The notes under the pieces: model-generated
What the model was told of the DNA's origin: nothing
Database searches by the model: none
Seen by the model: the letters and a program-made list of their open reading frames with translations, nothing else
Shown: positions 54,629-63,172 of the stretch, piece by piece
Numbering within the stretch: position 1 is the first letter of the stretch
How the letters are laid out: each line of letters starts with the position of its first letter
Made by a program: the position numbers and the translations under genes
Assembly (NCBI RefSeq): GCF_017168145.1
Contig: NZ_JADQTL010000009.1
Span: 248,001-312,000 of the forward strand
Length of the DNA stretch: 64,000 nt
Reading direction: 5' to 3'
DNA from: Anaerovorax sp. IOR16
GTDB lineage: Bacteria; Bacillota; Clostridia; Peptostreptococcales; Anaerovoracaceae

Positions 54629-55687
54629 ATGATTATAGAGAAAGCTGAAATTTCAGGTAAATTACAAAAAATCAAAAGTGCTATTCCTACAAGAGTTCAA
54701 ATTGAATGCCTAAAAGGAGTATTGCTTAAAAACAACACACTTTATGCAAACAATCTTGAAATGGGTATGTCAGCAAAATTAAGCGTTGACACAGACGAAG
54801 AGTTTATCATTCCGCAAAAAGCTATTGATATGATTTTAAGTCTTCCTGATGGAGAAGTTTCAATCACCTGCGATAAAAACAATAGCCTTACAATTAAAAC
54901 AAAGAACATTAAAAATAAATTTCGGAGTTTTTCTGCAAGCGAATTCCCTCCTATGCCATACATCGAAGGTCCAACGGACACAAGTGTTGGTATTGACTGC
55001 GAGAAGCTCTGCCAAGCACTTAACTCAGTTATTTATGCTGTTGCAATAAATGAAGCAAAGCCACAAATGAGTGGGGTTCTGTTTGAAGCAAGGGATGGAA
55101 AGCTTAACCTTGTTGGTTGTGATGGTTATAGACTTGCTTGGGCCAAAATTGATTATGATGTTGCCCTAAACATAATTATTCCTCGTGAAACTATACAGAG
55201 ACTATTACAGTTCAGCTTGAAAGGCAATGTTTCAATTTTTATGAATGCCAAAAGCTCAATGTTCAGAATGGAAGAGTTTTCTATCTACACAAGGTTGTTA
55301 AACGGGAGCTATATTGACTACGAAAAGATGTATCCAACTCCTTCTAACTCAACCATTGTCAATAGAAATGCTTTAGTAGAGAGTGTAAACAGGGCTTCTA
55401 TCTGCACCGATGATAAAGGAAAACCAAAAATTATTCTTGATATCGAAAATGACACAATGAGGATATCAACAACCTCAGCTATTAGTGATTATTCAGAAGA
55501 AATTAGATTAGAAGGTCCCATCGATGAACCGATAAGAATTGGGTTTAATGGTCGCTATCTAATTGATTGTTTAAAGTCTTACGATTATGAACATATAGAA
55601 ATGGGTTTTACAGGTCCTCAGTCCCCTGTGGTGGTAGGAGATAATTCTCTTAAATCTTTAGTATTACCGATAAGATTAAACAATTAG
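54629..55687 (+). CDS. Phage-encoded DNA polymerase III beta sliding clamp
   Basis: 352 residues with the three-domain DnaN fold: KLQKIKSAIPTRVQIECLKG at the start, domain 2 SGVLFEARDGKLNLVGCDGY (RLAW follows), and the C-terminal VLPIRLNN matching the family LPMRL end. It gives the phage its own processivity clamp, even though no phage DNA polymerase is visible in the window, so it presumably works with the host enzyme. Two phage proteins upstream end in QLxLF, resembling clamp-binding peptides. ATG 54629 follows AAGGAG. Confidence 0.9.
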   Translation: MIIEKAEISGKLQKIKSAIPTRVQIECLKGVLLKNNTLYANNLEMGMSAKLSVDTDEEFIIPQKAIDMILSLPDGEVSITCDKNNSLTIKTKNIKNKFRSFSASEFPPMPYIEGPTDTSVGIDCEKLCQALNSVIYAVAINEAKPQMSGVLFEARDGKLNLVGCDGYRLAWAKIDYDVALNIIIPRETIQRLLQFSLKGNVSIFMNAKSSMFRMEEFSIYTRLLNGSYIDYEKMYPTPSNSTIVNRNALVESVNRASICTDDKGKPKIILDIENDTMRISTTSAISDYSEEIRLEGPIDEPIRIGFNGRYLIDCLKSYDYEHIEMGFTGPQSPVVVGDNSLKSLVLPIRLNN

Positions 55688-55905
55688 CTAAAAACAAACA
55701 AAAAATTTACTGCTTGTATCAGACGGAAATATTTTTAATAGTCAGTTAAATTAAAATTCTATTAGATGTATGCAAAAGGTGTAGAGACAATGTAATCTAT
55801 GCACAAGAAGATTTAGAAAATTATCTAAGGACTAAAGATTAGAGTTCAAGAATGGAGAATTTGCAAAAAAATGAAAATTAAAGATATGCAGGAGGTTAAG
55901 GTCGA
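55688..55905 (+). other. AT-rich gap after the clamp gene
   Basis: 218 bases with no RNA signal or terminator. A 12-codon open frame (55871-55909, MKIKDMQEVKVE) ends on the start of the next gene in the ATGA form, as would a leader peptide or a decayed gene remnant. I see nothing else here. Confidence 0.4.
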
Positions 55906-56607
55906 ATGAAGCCGATTTTATTCAACACTGAAATGGTGAAAGCTATTTTAGATGGTAAAAAAACAGTTACAAGACGAATAATCAATCCTCGCTACCGTGA
56001 TGACGAAGGTGGATTTCAAGTTGTTACTACTCGTAATGGTGAGTTTATAAGAGTTGAAAAAGTAGATGAAAACGAATGTGGAATATTTGCAGATGGCTCG
56101 GAGAGATCCGTAAATTCTCCGTATGATGTCGGTGATATTCTCTATGTGCAGGAAACTTGGCGGGTTTTTCAAACTTATCCAGATGTTTTCGGATATGATA
56201 TTCTATACAAATCGGATGAATATATAAAACCGTGTATTTTTTCTGACACAAATAGATACCTCAATAAATTTATGAAATATGAAGATAAAAATGGTTGGCA
56301 ATCTCCGTATTTTATGCCAAAAGAAGCTGCAAGAATATTTCTTCGTGTTACTGATATAAGGGCTGAACGGTTACAGGATATTACCGAAGAACAAGCGACA
56401 AAAGAGGGATGCACCACATTTAGCAAAGTGATTGGAGACGGAAAATTTGAAGATGTAATTGAATTTGATTTGACGGCAAAAGACGCATTTTCAGAGTTAT
56501 GGGACTCCACAATCAAAAAACAAGACCTTGATACATACGGTTGGGAAGCTAACCCTTGTGTATGGGTAATAGCATTTGAAAAATGCAATAAGCCAGAGGA
56601 AATATAA
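55906..56607 (+). CDS. ASCH-domain protein
   Basis: 233 residues. KPILFNTEMVKAILDGKKTV followed by TRRII is the classic start of phage ASCH proteins, with SPYDVGDILYVQETW, ARIFLRVTDIRAERLQDI and PCVWVIAFE at the end. ASCH domains bind RNA or nucleic-acid bases; role in phages is unknown. GGAGG precedes ATG 55906. Confidence 0.88.
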   Translation: MKPILFNTEMVKAILDGKKTVTRRIINPRYRDDEGGFQVVTTRNGEFIRVEKVDENECGIFADGSERSVNSPYDVGDILYVQETWRVFQTYPDVFGYDILYKSDEYIKPCIFSDTNRYLNKFMKYEDKNGWQSPYFMPKEAARIFLRVTDIRAERLQDITEEQATKEGCTTFSKVIGDGKFEDVIEFDLTAKDAFSELWDSTIKKQDLDTYGWEANPCVWVIAFEKCNKPEEI

Positions 56608-56889
56608 ATGATGTGTTCAGAGTGTTTATGCAGTACATGTGTTAATAATTGCAATGGCGAACATTGGCCTTTTGTGTTTAAAAAATATTGCGAGGATGTG
56701 CAAGAAAAAGATTTTTGCTACCATTGCGAAGATGATTGTTATCAATACGATTTTGGAGAGGGTAAAAGCCAATTACCTGTTACAGAGTGTTCAAGATACA
56801 AAAAGTCAACTTTCTATATTGAACGAGAAAATAAAAGAGCGGAACAAATCGCATTAGAACGAAGAGCTATGTTCAAATGCGTAAGATGA
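56608..56889 (+). CDS. Cys-rich phage protein
   Basis: 93 residues with CSECLCSTCVNNCNG near the start, FCYHCEDDCYQYDFG in the middle and further cysteines, likely zinc sites. Charged C-terminal helix. It starts right after the ASCH stop. Not recognised. Confidence 0.65.
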   Translation: MMCSECLCSTCVNNCNGEHWPFVFKKYCEDVQEKDFCYHCEDDCYQYDFGEGKSQLPVTECSRYKKSTFYIERENKRAEQIALERRAMFKCVR

Positions 56890-56901
56890 AAGGAGATAAA
56901 T

Positions 56902-57225
56902 ATGCCAAACATTAAAAAAGGAGACCGAGTAATTATCTCAGGAAGTGCAGAAGAGATAAAATATCGTGGTTGTATTTTCGAGGTCCTAACAGAACCATAC
57001 ATAGTCAGTGGGTCAGAACTTGTCAAAATGAAATGCCACGAAAATGGAAAGTATTTTGGTGGCGGATACTCTACTGAGTTTTTGTTAAAAGTTCCTAAGA
57101 GGTATGATGAACAGAAGTGCAGAATATGTGGCTGCACATGGTACAATGCCTGCCCGGGAGGTTGCTATTGGGTAGAAGAAGATTTGTGTAGTGCATGTGT
57201 GGATGTAGCAAAGGAGATTGAGTAA
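56902..57225 (+). CDS. Phage protein with C-terminal zinc site
   Basis: 107 residues. An SH3/KOW-like beta half (KKGDRVIISGSAEEIKYRGC) is followed by a Cys-rich end CRICGCTWYNACPGGCYWVE and LCSACVD. The latter motif is common in small phage proteins of unknown function. AAAGGAG precedes ATG 56902; the stop overlaps the next start by one base. Confidence 0.7.
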   Translation: MPNIKKGDRVIISGSAEEIKYRGCIFEVLTEPYIVSGSELVKMKCHENGKYFGGGYSTEFLLKVPKRYDEQKCRICGCTWYNACPGGCYWVEEDLCSACVDVAKEIE

Positions 57226-57800
57226 TGGAACTTACAGTTAAGAAACCCAACTCTACAGAGTACTGTTTTAGATTTGAACCGGGAGATGAAAATTATCACC
57301 AATGTGTATGGGCAAGAATAACACTGGATCACGACAACTACTGTTTAACTGCAGTTACGGACTGTGGAGAATTTTCATATCAATGGGTTCCCACCCCATA
57401 TACCGAAAGTTTTCTTCATTTGATGGCGAGAATTGATAATAGTTATTTACTAAACAAAATATCCAGTGAAACTGTGTTTGACCTTGAAGCAAGTAAGAAA
57501 AAGACCATCGAAGGTATCGAAGCATATTTAGGCTTTGAAGACGCGACAATTGAAGAGCTTGAGGATTCCTCTGAGTGCAAACTGGTTATAGACGAGATCA
57601 ACCAAATTGAAGATTATGGAGAAGAATTGTTTTATAGCAAGTGTGATGAAATTTGCTATAAATATAATATCCGAGACACATTCGAACTGATAGAAATCGT
57701 TAAGAATTATCCCCGTGGTGCCGTTAGGTTTTGTGAAATTTTTAAAAATTATCTTGTTCCAGAAATAAAAAAAGAATTGCAAGCACCTGAAAACAAATGA
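57225..57800 (+). CDS. Phage hypothetical protein
   Basis: 191 residues. The first half is beta-rich (VWARITLDHDNYCLTAVTDC, then GEFSYQWVPT), the second helical and acidic. The pattern CGEFSYQW...FLHLMARID occurs in Firmicute phage proteins of unknown role. It shares one base with the upstream stop. The 114-base gap after it shows no clear signal. Confidence 0.65.
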   Translation: MELTVKKPNSTEYCFRFEPGDENYHQCVWARITLDHDNYCLTAVTDCGEFSYQWVPTPYTESFLHLMARIDNSYLLNKISSETVFDLEASKKKTIEGIEAYLGFEDATIEELEDSSECKLVIDEINQIEDYGEELFYSKCDEICYKYNIRDTFELIEIVKNYPRGAVRFCEIFKNYLVPEIKKELQAPENK

Positions 57801-57914
57801 TTTCAAGTGATTACAATTCCAAGTAGCCGGACAATCTCCGCTCTGACTTATAAGTACATTCTATTATACAGCAGAAAAATAAAATATTCAATAGATTGAA
57901 GAAGGAGTGGAGAT

Positions 57915-58460
57915 ATGTCTGAAAAAGAAATTATAATCAAAATGGCGGCTGAAGCTGGGGCAAAGGCAGCTCTTGAAACCTTGGAGATGGAAAGAAACAA
58001 GAGCATTAAAGGGCGACACGATAGGCGGTTGAGAAATACTAAGCTCCTTTTGAAAAACTATCGTGTGTTCAAGAAACATCGAGATAATGCAGTCTATAGA
58101 GCTTCTCAAATGGATGAAAGTGCTATTGATATACTTGATTTGATGTGGGATCCACACAACAGCCAAGAAATGAAAGTCGAGAGCATTAAGAAAAGTGCTG
58201 TTCGTACATCAATCATTATGGAACACATTGATGAAATGGTTGGTATCTATAAAGTAATCTGTAGCAATTCAGGCAAAGCAGAAATCGAAAGAAAATATAG
58301 AGTTTTATATGCTATGTATATTGCTGATGAACCGACTACGGCAGAAAAAATTGCAAAATCTGAAAATATTGATACTCGAACTGTCTATAAGGATATCGAT
58401 GCAGCTTGCGACAAAATGGCAGCTCTTATCTTTGGAGTAGATTGGCTCACAAAGGAATAG
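57915..58460 (+). CDS. Sigma-factor-like phage late regulator (ArpU/RinA type)
   Basis: 181 residues. An N-terminal helical region with RRLRNTKLLLKNYRVFKKHR, and a C-terminal sigma-70-region-4-like helix-turn-helix (TTAEKIAKSENIDTRTVYKD). Size, domain and position (end of the early region, before terminase) fit activators of late transcription. Its target may be the promoter just downstream at 58485. AAGGAGTGG precedes ATG 57915. Confidence 0.75.
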   Translation: MSEKEIIIKMAAEAGAKAALETLEMERNKSIKGRHDRRLRNTKLLLKNYRVFKKHRDNAVYRASQMDESAIDILDLMWDPHNSQEMKVESIKKSAVRTSIIMEHIDEMVGIYKVICSNSGKAEIERKYRVLYAMYIADEPTTAEKIAKSENIDTRTVYKDIDAACDKMAALIFGVDWLTKE

Positions 58461-58461
58461 T

Positions 58462-58514
58462 TGACAGGGGCAAAAAGTGGGCATTGTCAGGGCGATATTC
58501 AATATGTTATACTT
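58462..58514 (+). promoter_or_regulatory. Candidate late promoter with repeated TTGWCAGGG
   Basis: TTGACAGGGGC (58462-58472) and TTGTCAGGGCG (58485-58495) form a direct repeat 23 bases apart; an 18-base spacer after the second hexamer leads to TATACT (58509-58514). The upstream copy could be an activator site for the ArpU-like protein encoded just before. Confidence 0.55.
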
Positions 58515-58545
58515 ATGCTTGTAAAATTCTATATTCGCAATACCT

Positions 58546-58630
58546 AAGCCGTTACCTGATATGGTAACGGCTTATTTGCTCCTTTGAATAATAAAACATA
58601 CCTGTTTCGCCAACAGGAAAATCAAAGGAG
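58546..58630 (+). promoter_or_regulatory. Structured mRNA leader sequestering a ribosome site
   Basis: Three stems. P1: TAAGCCGTTACC (58546-58557) with GGTAACGGCTTA (58564-58575), perfect 12 bp. P2: CTCCTTTGA (58580-58588) with TCAAAGGAG (58622-58630), perfect 9 bp, covering the Shine-Dalgarno of the symporter. P3, nested in P2: CCTGTT (58602-58607) with AACAGG (58613-58618). It resembles a translational riboswitch or thermometer; I do not recognise the class. P1 followed by only three T could also terminate upstream transcripts weakly. Confidence 0.75.
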
Positions 58631-58640
58631 GTATCGTCAA

Positions 58641-60035
58641 ATGTACGGAGTAATCGTACTGCTTATCTATGCTATTGCAATGATAGGCGCAACCCTTATG
58701 TTCACCAAAAAGGAAAGAACAGCAGAAGGGTTTTTCGTAGGAAACAGAAATATGGGAACTGTGAGTTCAGCTATGAGTATAGCAGCTACCTGGATATGGG
58801 CACCGGCTTTGTTTGTTTCGGCAGAAAAGTCCTATATCAACGGTATACCCGGATTGTTTTGGTTTCTTGTTCCCAATGTTTTATGTCTGATTATCTTTAT
58901 TCCATTTGCAAAAAAAATCAGGGATAAAATGCCTAATGGAATTACGCTGTCTGGATTTATGGGAAACGCATACAAGTCAAGTAAGGTTAAAAATGTATAC
59001 CTGTTTCAACTTGGAAGTCTTGCAGTTTTGTCAACAGCGGTGCAACTTCTTGCTGGAGGTAAAATACTGAGTTCGATCACAGGGCTACCTTTTGAAGTTA
59101 TGGCAATAGCATTGTCGGTAATAGCTTACTCTTATTCGCAATTTTCGGGTATAAGAGCTTCTATCATTACGGATATGGTACAGATGATATTTATATTAAT
59201 TGCTTGTGTAGTGTTCGTTCCGTGGGCGCTTGCAGATGGAAATGGAATTAATAATTTAATAAATGGTCTGTCGGGACTTACAGGGGAATACACCTCGTTG
59301 CTTTCTAATAAAGGCATTGAGGTGTTTTTTGCGTTTGGACTGCCTACTGCAATAGGTTTGATTTCAGGTCCGTTCGGTGATCAATGTTTTTGGCAAAGAG
59401 CTTTTTCGGTTTCAAAAAAGAAAATTGGGAAAGCATTTTCGCTTGGTGCTATATTATTTGCAGTCGTACCCCTGTCTATGGGTATTCTCGGATTTATAGC
59501 AGCCGGCTCAGGATTTATAGCACAAGACAAAGGGATGGTAAACCTTGAATTGATTACACACCTTTTCCCAAGTTGGGTGGCACTTCCTTTTCTATTTATG
59601 CTAACTTCAGGACTACTTTCGACGGTTGACAGCAACCTGTGTGCAGTCTCATCACTTACAAATGATTTACAAATTACAAGTAACTTAAAAAACAACGACA
59701 AGATGAAGCTTTCGAGGTTATCAATGATACTGTTGCTTATAGTCGGCAACTTGATCGCAAATATTCCAGGACTAACAGTAACTCATTTATTTTTGTTCTA
59801 TGGCACATTTAGAGCGACAACATTACTGCCAACAGTAATGACTTTGTTGGGTAAAAGACTGTCAGCAAACGGAGTAAGTGCAGGTGTTATAACCTCCTTA
59901 GTCGTAGGTTTGCCTATCTTTGCCTATGGTAGCATTTGTGGGTTATCCATATGGAAGACACTTGGAAGTCTGTTAGCTGTCCTTTTGGCTGGCACAGTTG
60001 CAGTATTGGTAACTAAGATGGAGGAGCACAAATGA
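58641..60035 (+). CDS. Sodium:solute symporter (SSS family)
   Basis: 464 residues, about 13 membrane helices. SSS features: RTAEGFFVGNRNMGTVSSAM near the N-terminus, AATWIWAPALFVSAEKSY, GPFGDQCFWQRAFSVSKK and the sodium-site helix LTSGLLSTVDSNLCAVSSL. Such a carrier is very unusual in a phage genome. Substrate unknown. AAAGGAGG is paired in the leader hairpin; ATG 58641 follows it by eight bases. Its stop overlaps the PAPS-reductase-like gene (ATGA), so uptake and the downstream enzymes are co-expressed. Confidence 0.9.
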   Translation: MYGVIVLLIYAIAMIGATLMFTKKERTAEGFFVGNRNMGTVSSAMSIAATWIWAPALFVSAEKSYINGIPGLFWFLVPNVLCLIIFIPFAKKIRDKMPNGITLSGFMGNAYKSSKVKNVYLFQLGSLAVLSTAVQLLAGGKILSSITGLPFEVMAIALSVIAYSYSQFSGIRASIITDMVQMIFILIACVVFVPWALADGNGINNLINGLSGLTGEYTSLLSNKGIEVFFAFGLPTAIGLISGPFGDQCFWQRAFSVSKKKIGKAFSLGAILFAVVPLSMGILGFIAAGSGFIAQDKGMVNLELITHLFPSWVALPFLFMLTSGLLSTVDSNLCAVSSLTNDLQITSNLKNNDKMKLSRLSMILLLIVGNLIANIPGLTVTHLFLFYGTFRATTLLPTVMTLLGKRLSANGVSAGVITSLVVGLPIFAYGSICGLSIWKTLGSLLAVLLAGTVAVLVTKMEEHK

Positions 60036-60793
60036 AAAAAACAGCTTTAAAGAGAAAACAAAATATGTCCAATGATGATTGGATTTTAGCTAATAATCAT
60101 ATTGAAACTCTTGTATCAAAAGAAGAATTAGATTTGCTCGTTTCTATTACAGCAGATGAGATTAAAAAGGCAACCGAAGGGAAAAAGGTTGCTTATGCAT
60201 GGAGCGGTGGAAAAGATAGTGTTGTTCTTGGTGCAATTTGCGAATCAGTCGGCATTGAGAATTGTGTTATCGGTCTTTGTAACTTGGAGTATGCTGCTTT
60301 TGTTGAATGGGTGTCCAAAAATAAGCCTATGAAATGCACTGTTATCAATACAGGACAGGATTTAGAATGGTTAAAATCACACCCTAATATGTTATTTCCT
60401 CAAGACAGCGGAACAGCAGCAAAGTGGTTTTCTATTGTGCAACACAGAGCTCAAAAGAAATATTACAAAGAAAACAAGCTTGATATGCTCTTGCTTGGTA
60501 GGAGAAAAGCTGACGGAAATTATGTTGGCAGAAAAAGCAACATTTACACCGATGGAAAAGGTATAACACGATTTAGCCCTCTTGCGGATTGGAAACACGA
60601 ACATATCCTTGCGTTTATTCATTATTTCAAACTACCTCTCCCTCCTTTTTATGATTGGGAAAACGGTTTTAAGTGTGGAACGCACCCTTGGGCGGCACGA
60701 CAGCACACACAAAGCAAAGAAATCGGTTGGAAAGAAGTAATGACCATTCAGCCTGACCTTGTAAACGCAAAAAAGCAAATGGAGGACCGTTAA
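60032..60793 (+). CDS. PAPS-reductase-like protein (ATP pyrophosphatase fold), copy 1
   Basis: 253 residues. The PP-loop motif is AYAWSGGKDSVVLGAICESV at about residues 55-75; further conserved parts are CTVINTGQDLEWL and LLLGRRKADGNYVG. Members adenylate or move sulfur (PAPS reductase, DndC, IbrA). It is coupled to the symporter upstream and separated by one base from the ParB-like gene. Reductase activity itself is not implied; the cysteines needed for classical PAPS reduction are not evident at the C-terminus. Confidence 0.88.
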   Translation: MKKTALKRKQNMSNDDWILANNHIETLVSKEELDLLVSITADEIKKATEGKKVAYAWSGGKDSVVLGAICESVGIENCVIGLCNLEYAAFVEWVSKNKPMKCTVINTGQDLEWLKSHPNMLFPQDSGTAAKWFSIVQHRAQKKYYKENKLDMLLLGRRKADGNYVGRKSNIYTDGKGITRFSPLADWKHEHILAFIHYFKLPLPPFYDWENGFKCGTHPWAARQHTQSKEIGWKEVMTIQPDLVNAKKQMEDR

Positions 60794-60794
60794 A

Positions 60795-61433
60795 ATGAAA
60801 ATTGTTAAGATAAATATCTCTGAGCTGAAATCTCCTGAAAAAAATGTACGAATTCATACAGAAAAGCAAATCGAAGAGTTTGTACGCAGTGTTAAGATGT
60901 TCGGACAAATTCGCCCTGTTGTAGTTGATGAAAACTATGTTATTCTTGCCGGAAACGGATTGGTTGAATCACTAACCGTAATGGGTGCAACAGAAGTGGA
61001 CGCATTAGTTATGGAAAATCTAACCGAAAATCAAAAGAAAAAGCTGATGATTGCTGATAACAAAATTTTTAGCTTAGGAATTGAAAACCTTGAAACCCTT
61101 AATTCTTTTCTTGAAGATTTGCAGGACGATTTGGATATTCCGGGTTTTGATGAAGAAATCCTCAAAACAATGGTGGCTGATGGCGAGGAAGTGACCGAAA
61201 AAATTTCCGAGTATGGCACTCTTGACGAAGACGAAATTAAAGCCATTAAAGAACGACAGGAAAAAAGAAAAGTCGCTGAACAGAAAAGCGGAGATTTAAG
61301 CACTCCTGAAACAACATTACAACAGAACTCTGTAGTAATGGCTACAAATGAACATAGTGAGGAGGAAGCAGAGCCGGCTGATGTTCGTAAATTTGTAATT
61401 TGTCCGAAGTGTGGTGAGAAGATATGGCTGTAA
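60795..61433 (+). CDS. ParB-like nuclease-domain protein, copy 1
   Basis: 212 residues. ParB/sulfiredoxin-like N-terminal domain: INISELKSPEKNVRIHTEKQ, FGQIRPVVVDENYVILAGNG and EVDALVMENLTENQKKKLMI. A charged linker leads to a C-terminal CPKCGEKIWL half zinc ribbon. Such proteins may be nucleases or kinases and are found with PAPS-reductase-like partners. It overlaps the next gene by ten bases. Confidence 0.85.
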   Translation: MKIVKINISELKSPEKNVRIHTEKQIEEFVRSVKMFGQIRPVVVDENYVILAGNGLVESLTVMGATEVDALVMENLTENQKKKLMIADNKIFSLGIENLETLNSFLEDLQDDLDIPGFDEEILKTMVADGEEVTEKISEYGTLDEDEIKAIKERQEKRKVAEQKSGDLSTPETTLQQNSVVMATNEHSEEEAEPADVRKFVICPKCGEKIWL

Positions 61434-62575
61434 AGAGATGCCAAGCAAGCATTAATATTGAAGAAGCTGCAAAAATCAGGTTGATAAATGTTTTCAAAAA
61501 CGGTCTGCCTGTTTATTTCTCTTTTTCAGGTGGCAAAGACAGCTTGGTTATGGCACAGCTTATCGTTGAACTGATACAGCAAGGTAAAATAAATCCTGCC
61601 CAGCTTGTTGTTCAATTTGTTGATGAAGAAGCTATATTCCCCTGCATTGAAAAAACCGTATTATCTTGGCGAAAAAAGTTCATTATGCTTGGGGCAAAAT
61701 TTGAGTGGTACTGTATTGAGGTGCGACATTACAACTGCTTCAACGAATTGTCGAACGATGAAAGTTTTATATGTTGGGATAGCGAAAAGGAGAGCGTCTG
61801 GGTAAGGCGCCCTCCTTCTTTTGCAATTAGAAACCATAAAAAGTTAAAATCAAGGAAAGACAGCTATCAAGACTTTATGCCAAGGATATGTGCGGATGGA
61901 TTGGCTATTGTAGGCATAAGAACAGCGGAATCCGTTCAAAGACTGCAAAATATTGCAGCTATGACTAAAGACGGCAAAAGTTGCACCACAAAACAACAAA
62001 TCTTTCCGATTTATGATTGGACAAATAATGATGTGTGGCTCTTCTTAAAGCAACATAAAGTAGAAATCCCCGAAGTATATCTATTTCTTTGGCAATCTGG
62101 AACAGGTAAAGGACAACTAAGAGTATCTCAGTTCTTTTCAGTTGATACAGCCAAAAGTCTTGTGAAGATGAATGAATATTATCCTGATTTGATGGATCGG
62201 GTTATAAAACGAGAGCCAAACGCATATCTTGCAGCTCTTTATTGGGATAGTGAGATGTTTGGAAAATCAACCAGAGCAAGAGGAAAACTTGAAAAGAATA
62301 AACCAGAAAAAGATTACAAAGCACAACTACTGATTATGTTCAATGATATGGATTCCTACTTCCCTAATAAACACAAAAGATATGTTGCAGACCGATACAG
62401 AAATTTCTTTTTACAGGTATCTACAATTGTTACACAAAAGGATTGTAAGGAAATATATAAAGGACTTATTTCAGGTGATCCAAAATTGAGGGCATTTAGA
62501 GCTTTGTATCAAAGAATTTACGGACGATATATCTCAGAAGCAAAGAAAAAGGAGGCTGAAAAGAATGGACAGTAA
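61424..62575 (+). CDS. PAPS-reductase-like protein (IbrA-like), copy 2
   Basis: 383 residues. PP-loop FSFSGGKDSLVMAQLIVELI at about residues 28-48; then VDEEAIFPCIEKTVLSW and a C-terminal extension of about 120 residues. Gene order with a ParB-like partner matches the IbrA/IbrB pair known from E. coli prophages, where they affect expression of surface proteins. Sequence differs strongly from copy 1, so the two are not a recent duplication. Confidence 0.88.
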   Translation: MAVKRCQASINIEEAAKIRLINVFKNGLPVYFSFSGGKDSLVMAQLIVELIQQGKINPAQLVVQFVDEEAIFPCIEKTVLSWRKKFIMLGAKFEWYCIEVRHYNCFNELSNDESFICWDSEKESVWVRRPPSFAIRNHKKLKSRKDSYQDFMPRICADGLAIVGIRTAESVQRLQNIAAMTKDGKSCTTKQQIFPIYDWTNNDVWLFLKQHKVEIPEVYLFLWQSGTGKGQLRVSQFFSVDTAKSLVKMNEYYPDLMDRVIKREPNAYLAALYWDSEMFGKSTRARGKLEKNKPEKDYKAQLLIMFNDMDSYFPNKHKRYVADRYRNFFLQVSTIVTQKDCKEIYKGLISGDPKLRAFRALYQRIYGRYISEAKKKEAEKNGQ

Positions 62576-63116
62576 AGTAGCTGCACCACTTCAATCGCTC
62601 CAATGGGTAGACAGAAACCTTTTGAAGCCTAATGATTATAACCCGAATAAAGTATCAAAGGAAAACCTTATACTTCTTACTCAATCAATTTTTGTAAATG
62701 GTTGGACATTGCCTATCGTAGTTCGACCTGACTATACAATTATAGATGGATTTCACCGTTGGACTGTTTCAGGTCCAGAATGGAAAGCAAAGGACAAAAG
62801 GACAGGAAAAACACTTTATGAGTTGCTTGGAGGTACAGTTCCTGTGGTTATTGTGGCTCATACAGATGAAAGCGATAACATCTATGGTACTGTAACTCAT
62901 AACCGTGCGAGAGGTACTCACCTTTTGGAGCCAATGAAGGTAATTGTAAAGAAACTGTTAAACGCAGGGAAAACGGTTGAGGAAATCGGAAAACAACTTG
63001 GAATGAAACCTGAGGAAGTATTTCGATTGTCTGATTTTTCAAGAGATGATTTCTTGGAGATTATGACAAAAAATGTAAAATACTATAGCAAGGCTGAGTT
63101 CATTACTAAGATATGA
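62565..63116 (+). CDS. ParB-like protein (IbrB-like), copy 2
   Basis: 183 residues. LKPNDYNPNKVSKENLILLT, then FVNGWTLPIVVRPDYTIIDG and FHRW, is the ParB/Srx core with the DGxHR-type motif (DGFHRW). A helix-turn-helix-like part follows (TVEEIGKQLGMKPEEVFRLS). It overlaps the IbrA-like gene by 11 bases; AAGGAGG precedes ATG 62565. Partner of copy 2. Confidence 0.87.
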   Translation: MDSKVAAPLQSLQWVDRNLLKPNDYNPNKVSKENLILLTQSIFVNGWTLPIVVRPDYTIIDGFHRWTVSGPEWKAKDKRTGKTLYELLGGTVPVVIVAHTDESDNIYGTVTHNRARGTHLLEPMKVIVKKLLNAGKTVEEIGKQLGMKPEEVFRLSDFSRDDFLEIMTKNVKYYSKAEFITKI

Positions 63117-63172
63117 GCTTATTTTTTAAGGTTCAACTCAAATAAGAAAAGATGTGAGGTGGTGATGATGTA

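Noticed and set aside
58546-58580. The 12-bp hairpin as a strong terminator
   Set aside because: Only TTT follows the stem before TGCTCC; with the promoter just upstream it is better seen as part of the leader.
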